NCBI GenBank assembly: GCA_947631075.1
Contig: CANRJU010000110.1
Location: 1 to 7,971, forward strand
Source of the DNA: an uncultured Lachnospiraceae bacterium
GTDB lineage: Bacteria > Bacillota > Clostridia > Lachnospirales > Lachnospiraceae
Reading direction: 5' to 3'
DNA length: 7,971 nt
In this document: positions 1-6,200 of the stretch, piece after piece
How the letters are laid out: each line of letters begins with the position of its first letter
Numbering within the stretch: the stretch's first letter is position 1
Notes under the pieces: model-generated
Databases searched by the model: none
Told to the model about the DNA's origin: nothing
The model's input: only the letters and a program-made list of their open reading frames with translations
Program-made: the position numbers and the translations under genes

Positions 1-754
1 CGTACACGGTTTGAAAAGACTTATTTTTCTTTAGGAAGGTTTCCATCTTATCCGTGTCCTGTATTGTCAGGAACTCTAGCCATGTGTCGATTTTCTCGCC
101 GATGCGCGGTTTTTCTTCCTTGAATACATCCAGACATATGTAAGCATAATACTGCAAAAGCTCCAGTTCCACCCCGGTATCGCTTTTCTGCTGAAAGAAG
201 TGCTTGTACTGCTTTGTCTGTTTGAAAGCGCGTGGGCTTTTCTCGAAAATGATGATTGTATAGACAGGCTGGATGATATCGTAATCGATTTCGCTTTTCG
301 CCTGCCCCTGCGTGATGGCATACTGACGCGTGACGAGATCCGCCGAGTAGCACGCCGCACGCTTGGGCGACAGTTTGATACCACTTCTTTGGATTTCGAC
401 ATTTGCGATGGAACCGTCCTCGAACTGTACCACTATGTCCAGCACAATGCCCTTGCTGTAGCTGCTGTGGCGCAGCCCTTCGTTCTTCAGGGAATGGAGC
501 ACCTTGACCTTCCGTCCCAGGATACAGCTAATAAAGTCTGACAGCAGGGAATCCTTCACATCCGGATCGAAGATGGCTTTGAAAATCGTGTCGCTCAGGA
601 GATTCGGCACTCTTATCTCGTCCGATATCTCCAGCATTTCCTTCTGGCCCTGTTCGCTCAGGCGTTTAAAAGCCGCCTTGACCTCCGGATCTGTATCCAG
701 CAGGATACGCAGATTGGTTTCTTTCTTTTTTGTTTTGTTTTTATTTTTGCTCAT
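1..754 (-). CDS. Rpn family recombination-promoting nuclease / putative transposase (PD-(D/E)XK), 3' end beyond window
   Basis: The frame opens at ATG 754 and stays open to the left edge: 251 residues are visible and the stop lies outside the window. The start is set by a strong AAAGGAG (761-767), 6 nt upstream. Order: a Lys-rich N-terminus (residues 1-12), the DTIFKAIF block at 55-62 typical of this family, then a PD-(D/E)XK-like core with Asp106 (GIVLDI) and Glu120-Ile-Gln122 (VEIQ), and an RAACYSADL helix at 133-140. The ExQ form replacing ExK is usual for Rpn/PDDEXK_2 proteins. By family knowledge these are DNA endonucleases that promote RecA-independent recombination and are often multicopy; no transposon ends are visible here. 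Family members are commonly about 300 residues, so perhaps 50-100 are missing beyond the edge. Upstream is AT-rich non-coding DNA; no convincing promoter was found, only a weak TTGAAA at about 813-818 on the minus strand. Confidence 0.85.
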   Translation of the reverse strand, partial: MSKNKNKTKKKETNLRILLDTDPEVKAAFKRLSEQGQKEMLEISDEIRVPNLLSDTIFKAIFDPDVKDSLLSDFISCILGRKVKVLHSLKNEGLRHSSYSKGIVLDIVVQFEDGSIANVEIQRSGIKLSPKRAACYSADLVTRQYAITQGQAKSEIDYDIIQPVYTIIIFEKSPRAFKQTKQYKHFFQQKSDTGVELELLQYYAYICLDVFKEEKPRIGEKIDTWLEFLTIQDTDKMETFLKKNKSFQTVY

Positions 755-921
755 CTATTTCTCCTTTCACAAAATAACTAACAACTAAAAAAATAGTTAC
801 GTATTTCCCGTTTCAAATATAAAAGGAATTCTTCAGAATATTAAAAAATGGGTAAAACAAATAGAAGTGCCGCAAGGGCGGCCCACGATAAATTTTCATT
901 GATTTTGTTGGATATTCGTCT
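755..921. other. AT-rich non-coding spacer with a small GC hairpin
   Basis: No gene is supported here. It holds the ribosome binding site of the leftward Rpn gene, a 5-bp inverted repeat AACTA-A6-TAGTT (783-798), and a short GC-rich hairpin GCCGC-AAGG-GCGGC (869-882). The hairpin has no T-run on either strand, so it is not called a terminator. Confidence 0.5.
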
Positions 922-1222
922 ATGGATACTCAAATAATATTAAATATTATAAAACAGATTATATACCAAGCTATCTGGGTTGTCAAGGCTGACATCGGCA
1001 GAAGAAATGAGCAGAATACGAGCTTGAAAAACAACCGGATTTTGTGGCGTAAAGCGGCAAAAACTTGGCTATTCGTACTTTATATGGATACTTTATATGG
1101 AGGGAGAAGTTGATCAGCGATTGCGAATTGACGTTTGGGATGAAAGTTGGTACAATGTCTTTACAGAACAAAAATCGGTAGAGTTTTTTACTGGGGCGGT
1201 GCGTGCACTAAACCAGATTTGA
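922..1222 (+). pseudogene. Small broken gene split by a 13-bp tandem duplication
   Basis: Two open frames meet here. The first runs from ATG 922 to TGA 1113; the second runs in another frame and ends at TGA 1220-1222. The second frame's 3' part (1097-1222, 41 residues) reads as ordinary soluble protein, with RIDVWDESWYNVFTEQ and VEFFTGAVRALNQI near its end. The break falls exactly on a perfect 13-bp tandem duplication (1076-1088 and 1089-1101). Removing one copy joins the frames into 95 residues plus stop. No ribosome binding site precedes ATG 922 and the first 60 bases look non-coding, so the true 5' end may be lost and the whole may be the tail of a larger gene. The family is not recognised. 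The alternative is two chance frames, but the coincidence of duplication and frame switch argues against it. Confidence 0.45.
1076..1101 (+). repeat. Perfect 13-bp tandem duplication (TACTTTATATGGA x2)
   Basis: Two identical adjacent 13-mers occupy 1076-1088 and 1089-1101. As 13 is not a multiple of three, the second copy shifts the reading frame of the small gene it lies in. This is the typical trace of replication slippage. Confidence 0.9.
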
Positions 1223-1241
1223 GCTTTTTATTGTCCTAATA

Positions 1242-1270
1242 ATTGAATATATGTCTATACAATATTCAAT
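1242..1270. repeat. AT-rich 9-bp inverted repeat (possible weak terminator)
   Basis: ATTGAATAT (1242-1250) and ATATTCAAT (1262-1270) form a perfect 9-bp stem with an 11-nt loop. It lies 8 nt beyond the stop of the leftward membrane-protein gene and 20 nt beyond the stop of the rightward broken gene, so it sits where a bidirectional terminator would be expected. No clean T-run follows the stem on either strand, so the terminator role is uncertain. Confidence 0.4.
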
Positions 1271-1277
1271 AGAAATT

Positions 1278-1933
1278 TCACCCTCCAATCAACCCCAGCC
1301 CCATACAGATCATCCAGACATATGCCAGCGTCTTTGGCATCATCAGCATTCCGATCATTGGTTTTTCTTTTGCCCAGAGCACCACGGGGAAATAGCAGGC
1401 AAAGCTGATCAGGATTGCGACGGAAATCCACCAAAAGCCATAGCCGCCCGCATTGCCGGACAGGAAGAACAGGATTGTCAGGCACAACCCGGTCACAGCA
1501 AAGGGCAGGTTTCGATAGATGCCCCACCGGTGGCAGCCCTCTGCGTGGAACCAATTATTTTGCGGAAACAGGCACAGGACAATCCGAACTGCCGCGCTGA
1601 TCCATGTCAGCGTAAGCAGCCATGCAGGATAAAAAACTCCGGGAATATTGCCCTCCAGACATAGAACAGCAGCACATAAAATATCGTCATGGTGATAGAG
1701 GAAATCATAAGCCCGAGGCCGGACCACCATTCATTTTGGGGCGAGTCTCCCCGAAGGGCCTTGATAATTCTCGGAACAAGATGAAACGCGTCTCCGCCTC
1801 CGAGAACTAATGTTAAAATTCCGAATAACAGGACCGCTTGATTTTCCTTGGCATTTGCAAAAAAAATAATGGTCGCAATCAGGTCAAATATCAGATAGGC
1901 GATGCAGAATATCGCTTGCCCAATCTGTGGCAT
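1278..1933 (-). pseudogene. Polytopic membrane protein of unknown function, frameshifted at a T6 run
   Basis: Two overlapping minus-strand frames encode the two halves of one membrane protein. The first starts at ATG 1933 and ends prematurely at 1607 soon after VWRAIFPEFF. The second continues as YPAWLLTLTWISAAVRIV and ends at TGA 1278-1280. The switch lies at six T's on the coding strand (A6 at 1631-1636 on the plus strand); one more T would give a single 218-residue protein. It would have about seven hydrophobic segments, starting with IGQAIFCIAYLIFDLIATII and ending with AYVWMICMGLGLI, plus a GGGDAFHLVPR loop. I recall similar uncharacterised membrane proteins in gut Firmicutes, but no function. 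No good ribosome binding site precedes ATG 1933; an in-frame stop at 1943-1945 excludes an earlier start. It lies 37 nt behind the kinase-like gene and probably shares its promoter. A sequencing error or -1 slippage at U6 are alternatives to true decay. Confidence 0.7.
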
Positions 1934-1970
1934 TTGTTTCGTTCATGTGCTGTTTGTCAAGGCCAAAAGT

Positions 1971-2507
1971 CTACAGACCATATTCTGAAATAATCCTATC
2001 TACCACCTTTTCCGGCGGATCATTATTTATAAATATTCGATTCCGTATGCCCATTTCCTCATATATTCTCCTATACCAGTCCAAATCTCCCTGAATTTCT
2101 TTTAAGTAATAGTCTCTATGCGCATCCCTGTATTGATCGTCTGAGTAGGTCTTGTCATTCTCATCACTGAACACAAGCCTGGAAAAAATATTTTGCGCAG
2201 TATCATATAGCTCGATCGGAAGTATATCATCCGCAATTATCCGTGTTTTAAAATTATGCGTATAAGAAATCGGCGCAATCGCAAAGACCATATCCTCTTC
2301 CAGCTGAATGATCTTTTTTATAATGCTCCCGCGTTTTTGATCTCTCCATCTCAAATTAGCGGTTTGCACAAACTCTTCAAGCGTCATTTCCAAATGTTTC
2401 TTTACCTCGATATCCAAATCATAAAACGCTATGCCCAAACGTTTGGCCAAAAGCTTTGCCACTGTTGTTTTACCCACGTTAGATACGCCAAATAAAAGAA
2501 TCTTCAT
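1971..2507 (-). CDS. Shikimate-kinase-like P-loop NTPase/kinase
   Basis: This 178-residue protein has a Walker A GVSNVGKTT (7-15) followed by AKLLAKRLGIAFYDLD, whose D30-x-D32 sits where shikimate kinase and related P-loop kinases bind magnesium and substrate. RWRDQKRG (53-60) stands where shikimate kinases have GExxFRxxE, but the glutamates are missing. The C-terminal layout (RIIADDILPIEL, SRLVF, a long acidic/tyrosine-rich LID region, then PPEKVVDRIISEYGL) follows the same fold. Length matches stand-alone shikimate kinases (about 170). The altered substrate motif and lack of any aromatic-pathway neighbour suggest a divergent nucleotide or small-molecule kinase rather than a true AroK. The start is ATG 2507 with AGAGGAG (2516-2522), 8 nt away, and a promoter at 2556-2584. 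It is probably co-transcribed with the broken membrane-protein gene downstream. The substrate is unknown. Confidence 0.8.
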   Translation of the reverse strand: MKILLFGVSNVGKTTVAKLLAKRLGIAFYDLDIEVKKHLEMTLEEFVQTANLRWRDQKRGSIIKKIIQLEEDMVFAIAPISYTHNFKTRIIADDILPIELYDTAQNIFSRLVFSDENDKTYSDDQYRDAHRDYYLKEIQGDLDWYRRIYEEMGIRNRIFINNDPPEKVVDRIISEYGL

Positions 2508-2555
2508 TAGATTATCTCCTCTGCGATTTCGCTAAAAATTTATTTTTGCGTTTCT

Positions 2556-2584
2556 ATTGTAGCATAGTAATAAAAACAACTCAA
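2556..2584 (-). promoter_or_regulatory. SigA-type extended -10 promoter for the kinase-like gene
   Basis: On the minus strand, TTGAGT (2584-2579) and TACAAT (2561-2556) are separated by 17 bp, and the -10 is preceded by TGC, giving the extended -10 form TGnTAYAAT. Transcription would start near 2549, leaving a leader of about 42 nt that contains the strong ribosome binding site. Confidence 0.7.
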
Positions 2585-2807
2585 CCCGCATCGGACATCG
2601 TTTTTTTCTTTTTTGGTTATGATGTGACAATATACTTGCACACTGGGATATGCCATAGAGCATGTTCTGGCGGGAACGCGTTTGGGTATAAGCTGCTTTC
2701 TTTTGAAAAAAGAATAATCACAACAGATGACGTTAGCGGAATACTTTGAAATAGGAACTTTTGGATGATTAATGATAAAAAATGGGGAAACTTAAATGAA
2801 TCATGTA
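2585..2807. other. Intergenic spacer between divergent genes, no supported gene
   Basis: This spacer separates the divergent kinase-like and DUF4143 genes. A plus-strand frame ending at 2749 reads somewhat like protein near its end (SGGNAFGYKLLSFEKRI), but its start lies in the promoter of the leftward gene and it has no ribosome binding site. It may be a gene remnant or chance. A T-rich tract at about 2599-2615 is the only other feature noted. Confidence 0.4.
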
Positions 2808-2836
2808 TTGGCAAAACGGACAAAATATGATATAAT
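2808..2836 (+). promoter_or_regulatory. Near-consensus SigA promoter of the DUF4143 ATPase gene
   Basis: TTGGCA (2808-2813) and a perfect TATAAT (2831-2836) are spaced by exactly 17 bp, and TGA before the -10 makes it an extended -10. The expected start is near 2843, giving a leader of about 28 nt. A purine-rich AGAGGGG (2855-2861) precedes ATG 2871. The promoter excludes the upstream in-frame ATG at 2796 as the translation start. Confidence 0.8.
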
Positions 2837-2855
2837 CAATGTTGAAAAACGGACA
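2813..2855 (+). repeat. 10-bp direct repeat AAAACGGACA flanking the -10 box
   Basis: AAAACGGACA occurs at 2813-2822 (in the -35/-10 spacer) and again at 2846-2855 (just after the predicted transcription start), 33 bp apart start to start. The position around the core promoter could suit a regulator acting on the same face of the helix, but this is inference. Confidence 0.5.
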
Positions 2856-2870
2856 GAGGGGTGCTGCTAT

Positions 2871-4226
2871 ATGATTAAAAGAAAAATCGAAAAGGAGCTT
2901 CAGAGGTTTTACGAATCCCCAGGCAAGAAGGCACTGCTTGTTACCGGCGCGCGGCAGGTCGGGAAAACATATATTGTCCGCGATTTTGCCGCAAAGCATT
3001 ACAGTTCGGTCGCGGAAATCAACTTCCTTCAAGACGGGTCGGCACAAAGTCTGTTTGAAAACGCAAAAAACAGCAACGATCTTCTTCTCAGGCTGTCGGC
3101 TGTAGCAAGCTCTCCGCTGATACCCGGAGAGACGCTTATATTCTTTGACGAGGTTCAGGCCTGCAAGGAGATCATTACAGCTATTAAGTTTCTTGTGGAG
3201 GAGGGCAGCTATAAGTATATTCTTAGCGGCTCGCTTCTCGGAATCGAACTGAAGAATATTCGCTCGGTACCGGTCGGGTATATGGATGTGGCGGAGATGT
3301 TTCCACTCGATTTTGAAGAGTTTGCCGTGGCAAACGGTGTTTCGGAAAGGATTATCTCATCGCTCAGGAACGCTTTTGAAACGAAGACGCCCGCAGATGC
3401 TTTAATACACGAAAAAATGACTGCTCTTTTCGAGCTCTATCTTATTGTCGGCGGGATGCCGGCGGCCGTAAATAAGTATTTGGAGACAAACAATTTACAG
3501 GAAGTCAGGCGCGAGCAGACATCCATTATCACGCTTTATAAAATGGATATCGGTCAATATGATCCAGAGCATAAGCGGTATATCGAGGAAATATTTGATT
3601 TGATTCCGAGCGAGCTAAACTCGAAAAGTAAAAGGTTCATTTTGAAAAACCTCAATGAGAATTTTAAGTTTTCAAGATATACGAACAGCTTCATATGGTT
3701 GAAGAACGCAGGTGTGGCGCTGCCGACGTTCTGCGCCAGCGAACCTGTCATCCCTCTTAAACTGTCGCAATCAACGAATCTGTTTAAGCTGTTTCTGTCA
3801 GACGTGGGACTTTTGGCTTCCATGTATATGAATGGCATACAGATAAAAATACTGAATCATGAAAAGGATATCAATTATGGTTCCGTATATGAAAATGCCG
3901 CGGCGCAGGAGCTGACGGCGCATGGCTTTGACCTTTACTACTTCAACAGCAGAAAGCAGGGAGAGCTTGATTTCCTTATCGAGAAAAACGGCGAGGTCTT
4001 ACCAATTGAAATAAAGTCGGGCAAAGGCTACACAAGACACGCCGCGCTTACCTCGGTCATGGGAAACGCAGACTACACGATACCAGAGGCATATGTTTTC
4101 CAAAACGACAATGTAAATGTGAATGGCAGGATTACCTATTATCCGATGTATATGCTGATGTTCTTAGAGCGTGAGCAGGTAAATGAAAAGCTGATTTACA
4201 AACTTGACATTGACGCCCTGAAGTAA
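2871..4226 (+). CDS. AAA_14 / DUF4143 ATP-binding protein
   Basis: From ATG 2871 the protein has 451 residues, the usual size for this family. The N-terminal AAA_14 domain shows Walker A GARQVGKTY (26-34), Walker B LIFFDE (89-94), the SGS sensor motif (119-121), and the PLDFEEF block (145-151) typical of the family. The C-terminal DUF4143 region carries GSVYEN, then QGELDF with Asp367 and IEIKS with Glu380 and Lys382, forming a plausible PD-(D/E)XK nuclease-like core. The family is widespread, often multicopy in anaerobes and archaea, and its role is unproven; links to mobile or stress loci have been suggested. The start is chosen because an in-frame ATG at 2796 lies upstream of the promoter, while 2871 follows a GAGGGG ribosome binding site. 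The gene is monocistronic with its own strong promoter and is convergent with the TOPRIM gene. All key motifs are intact. Confidence 0.92.
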   Translation: MIKRKIEKELQRFYESPGKKALLVTGARQVGKTYIVRDFAAKHYSSVAEINFLQDGSAQSLFENAKNSNDLLLRLSAVASSPLIPGETLIFFDEVQACKEIITAIKFLVEEGSYKYILSGSLLGIELKNIRSVPVGYMDVAEMFPLDFEEFAVANGVSERIISSLRNAFETKTPADALIHEKMTALFELYLIVGGMPAAVNKYLETNNLQEVRREQTSIITLYKMDIGQYDPEHKRYIEEIFDLIPSELNSKSKRFILKNLNENFKFSRYTNSFIWLKNAGVALPTFCASEPVIPLKLSQSTNLFKLFLSDVGLLASMYMNGIQIKILNHEKDINYGSVYENAAAQELTAHGFDLYYFNSRKQGELDFLIEKNGEVLPIEIKSGKGYTRHAALTSVMGNADYTIPEAYVFQNDNVNVNGRITYYPMYMLMFLEREQVNEKLIYKLDIDALK

Positions 4227-4256
4227 ATTCTCCTTCCGATGCCGCACGCAATAGTA

Positions 4257-4304
4257 CATATGTGTCTTATGACAGATATGGGCATAGGGGAGACTTGCTA
4301 TGCC
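4257..4304. terminator. Two adjacent hairpins between convergent genes, possible bidirectional terminator
   Basis: CATATGTGTC (4257-4266) and GACAGATATG (4271-4280) form a 10-bp stem with one mismatch and a 4-nt loop. Immediately next, GGCATAG (4281-4287) and CTATGCC (4298-4304) form a perfect 7-bp stem; its second arm contains the TAG stop of the leftward TOPRIM gene. Neither stem has a U-run, so intrinsic termination is uncertain, but the location between two convergent stops fits the role. Confidence 0.4.
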
Positions 4305-4897
4305 TTGTCCAATTTTACGCCCAAGGCTCTATATAAAGGATTCAGTTGGTCTTTAACGGCGTCCGTAATTTTTTCAATATCTAAATGTCCGATCAGAGCA
4401 TTGCTCTTTGCTCCTTTATAATAAACTTTATTAGCTTGTTTGTACAACCGCTGAAGTTTGTCATATCCGTTTTTCCCGGACACTTTTGTTTTTTTACTTA
4501 GTTTTAAAAATTTAAGGATTCCTTCAATATCATATAAAAACCAGTCTTCGATGGATCGCTTCGCCTGAATATGTATTATTTTAGCTGCGCCATTGGCTTT
4601 AAGTTCTTTCTTGATTTCGCTCCAGTTGATGGGTGGCTTAGAAGAAAGCTCAAATACATCCGTATCGCTGCACAGTACGATTGTATATTCACAATCATTT
4701 TCGTAGTTGGGTTTGATCTCTTTTGTGAATTTTCTAAGAGCATTATTTTTAAATCCGCCTATTCCTTTAATGTTCTTATATTCGATATGGGTATCAAATT
4801 TTCCCGAAGGATGCAGCTTTCTGGCATTTGTCACTATCTGTTTGTAAAATTCAATTTCTGTATCACCCTCCACAAAAATCACAAGACATTTATTCAT
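4298..4897 (-). CDS. Small TOPRIM-fold protein, RloB/AbiLii- or DUF4276-like putative nuclease
   Basis: This 199-residue protein begins with the TOPRIM strand motif VIFVEGDTE (Glu10), followed by a variable region and the acidic pair in LCSDTDVFE (Asp78-x-Asp80). This E...DxD set is the metal-binding signature of TOPRIM nucleases and primases. RSIEDWFL (114-121) is a further conserved-looking block, at the place where RloB/DUF4276 proteins carry a short acidic-aromatic motif. The C-terminal third is basic and lysine-rich. The gene overlaps the upstream ATPase by 8 nt, so the pair is translationally coupled. ATG 4897 is preferred: GGAG lies 10 nt upstream, whereas the GTG at 4906 would have it 1 nt away. 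Separate ATPase and TOPRIM genes occur in RloA/RloB (AbiL) and PARIS anti-phage systems, where the small partner is the effector. Which family it belongs to is unsettled; TOPRIM assignment is firmer than the system name. Confidence 0.75.
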   Translation of the reverse strand: MNKCLVIFVEGDTEIEFYKQIVTNARKLHPSGKFDTHIEYKNIKGIGGFKNNALRKFTKEIKPNYENDCEYTIVLCSDTDVFELSSKPPINWSEIKKELKANGAAKIIHIQAKRSIEDWFLYDIEGILKFLKLSKKTKVSGKNGYDKLQRLYKQANKVYYKGAKSNALIGHLDIEKITDAVKDQLNPLYRALGVKLDKA

Positions 4898-6176
4898 CTT
4901 TATCACGCTCCAGATAATCCATTATATTGCTCTCTGAATCTGCGAGCATTGAGAATAGATAGTCCCCCATGCTCATATTAAAGCTGGCGGCATCTTTTGC
5001 CAGTTGTTTCTGCCCCGATTTCTTGAACGCAAAAAATTCAGCTACTCCGGCCTTTCGATTCATGCCAACATGAATCCAGGCTGGATCTAAATAGCTGATA
5101 ATATACGGTGAGTGACTTGTAATAATGACCTTACAATCATCTAGCAGTTGACTGATAATCTGCATATATGCCTGAAATAGCCCCGGATGTACGGAGTTTT
5201 CTGGTTCCTCTATTGCAATCAATGAAATGTTGCTGATGCTGGAAACAATTATCTTGGTCAATATCATAAATACTCTTTTGACACCATCCGACATCATTGA
5301 AAAATTGATGGGAGCAGCCAGATTTTTGTCTTTGACAAACAGCACATGAATAAAATCGGTAAATATAAACGGCAAATCATCTGGAAGCTGGTCGTTTTCT
5401 GAACCATCAATTTTAAATTTCTTTACAATAACATCCTCAATATCTGGAAACAACTGAAAAAAAACATCCTTTAACAATTCGAATTTATCCGGCTCCTGTT
5501 TTTTTAAATTAAAAATGATCTGTGGCAGACTATCAGCGTTTATCAGTTCATTTTCAAATCCTTTTCGGATAATCGGATCTGGCCGGTAAAAGCTTTTTGC
5601 GTCCAGATTGTTTTCCATATATATTCTTATATCATTGAGTTTTTTTATGATTTCTGCATAATAAAGCTCATCATATGCTACAAGTTTATTTGCGACAAGC
5701 CCCGATGCTTCGACCTTGATTTTTGAGGAGCATCTTCCTGTTTCGGAGCTCTTGTATAATGCTGAATTTTGTGTCCTGTTAATGAGCTGGGTATATTTTT
5801 GACCTTTCTCGTCCAGTTTGATTTTCAGCTGTTCCCGAATAATCTCGGGAGATGTCTCCTCATTTTGCTGCCATGAAAATTCATATCCATACTGTATGCG
5901 ATACTCCTGGCCCGCATGTTCTGTCAGCATTTCTACTTCAAACCTGTAATTTCTTCCTGCCATACTCTGGTTAATCGGAATAAGGTTAGAATTTGCCATC
6001 ATTTTTGCCTTGTGGTCAATGGGCGCCTTGATAAAAGATAGGCCGAAATCAATACCGGAAAGCACATTGGACTTGCCAAAATTATTAAGGGCTACCAAAG
6101 CTGTGATAGTATCAAAAGTTATTTTCACATTTGATAGATTTTTAAATCCATCGATCAGTATAGCCTGTATCTTCAC
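4890..6176 (-). CDS. OLD/RecF-like ABC ATPase (AAA_21/AAA_15), partner of the TOPRIM protein
   Basis: Counting from GTG 6176 the protein has 428 residues. It opens with IQAILIDGFKNLSNVKITF, the usual first strand of RecF/OLD-type ATPases, then a Walker A ALNNFGKSN (29-37) in which the first glycine is alanine. A long central insertion follows. The C-terminal lobe has the ABC signature SDGVKR (296-301), Walker B LIAIEEPENSVHP (319-331) with the catalytic glutamate pair, and the H-loop in ITSHSP (His355). No TOPRIM domain is fused, unlike OLD or GajA; instead the next gene supplies it, overlapping by 8 nt. Start choice: ATG 6209 is in frame and has AGAGGTGA upstream, but an extended -10 TATAAT ends at 6210, so RNA should begin near 6203, after that ATG. 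GTG 6176 has AAAGGGAG 7 nt upstream. By analogy with AriA or RloA it would sense phage infection and hold or release the TOPRIM effector. AT-richer than the flanking genes, suggesting transfer. Confidence 0.88.
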   Translation of the reverse strand: MKIQAILIDGFKNLSNVKITFDTITALVALNNFGKSNVLSGIDFGLSFIKAPIDHKAKMMANSNLIPINQSMAGRNYRFEVEMLTEHAGQEYRIQYGYEFSWQQNEETSPEIIREQLKIKLDEKGQKYTQLINRTQNSALYKSSETGRCSSKIKVEASGLVANKLVAYDELYYAEIIKKLNDIRIYMENNLDAKSFYRPDPIIRKGFENELINADSLPQIIFNLKKQEPDKFELLKDVFFQLFPDIEDVIVKKFKIDGSENDQLPDDLPFIFTDFIHVLFVKDKNLAAPINFSMMSDGVKRVFMILTKIIVSSISNISLIAIEEPENSVHPGLFQAYMQIISQLLDDCKVIITSHSPYIISYLDPAWIHVGMNRKAGVAEFFAFKKSGQKQLAKDAASFNMSMGDYLFSMLADSESNIMDYLERDKDE

Positions 6177-6200
6177 GGCAGCACTCCCTTTCTTTTGTCT

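Noticed and set aside
48..402. Two minus-strand open frames of about 100 residues near the left edge
   Set aside because: Both are out-of-frame shadows of the Rpn gene, whose own frame is open to the window edge and carries the family motifs.
867..886. GC-rich hairpin as an intrinsic terminator
   Set aside because: The stem is only 5 bp and no T-run follows on either strand.
1251..1664. 137-residue plus-strand open frame
   Set aside because: Antisense shadow of the membrane-protein gene; its composition (many His, Pro, Gln, Cys) is that of a reversed hydrophobic gene.
2796..2870. Longer 476-residue version of the DUF4143 ATPase starting at ATG 2796
   Set aside because: The -35 and -10 of its promoter lie within this stretch (2808-2836), there is no ribosome binding site at 2796, and the family's N-terminus starts at 2871.
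4898..4906. GTG 4906 as the TOPRIM start
   Set aside because: The GGAG element would be only 1 nt away; ATG 4897 has proper spacing and starts next to the conserved strand.
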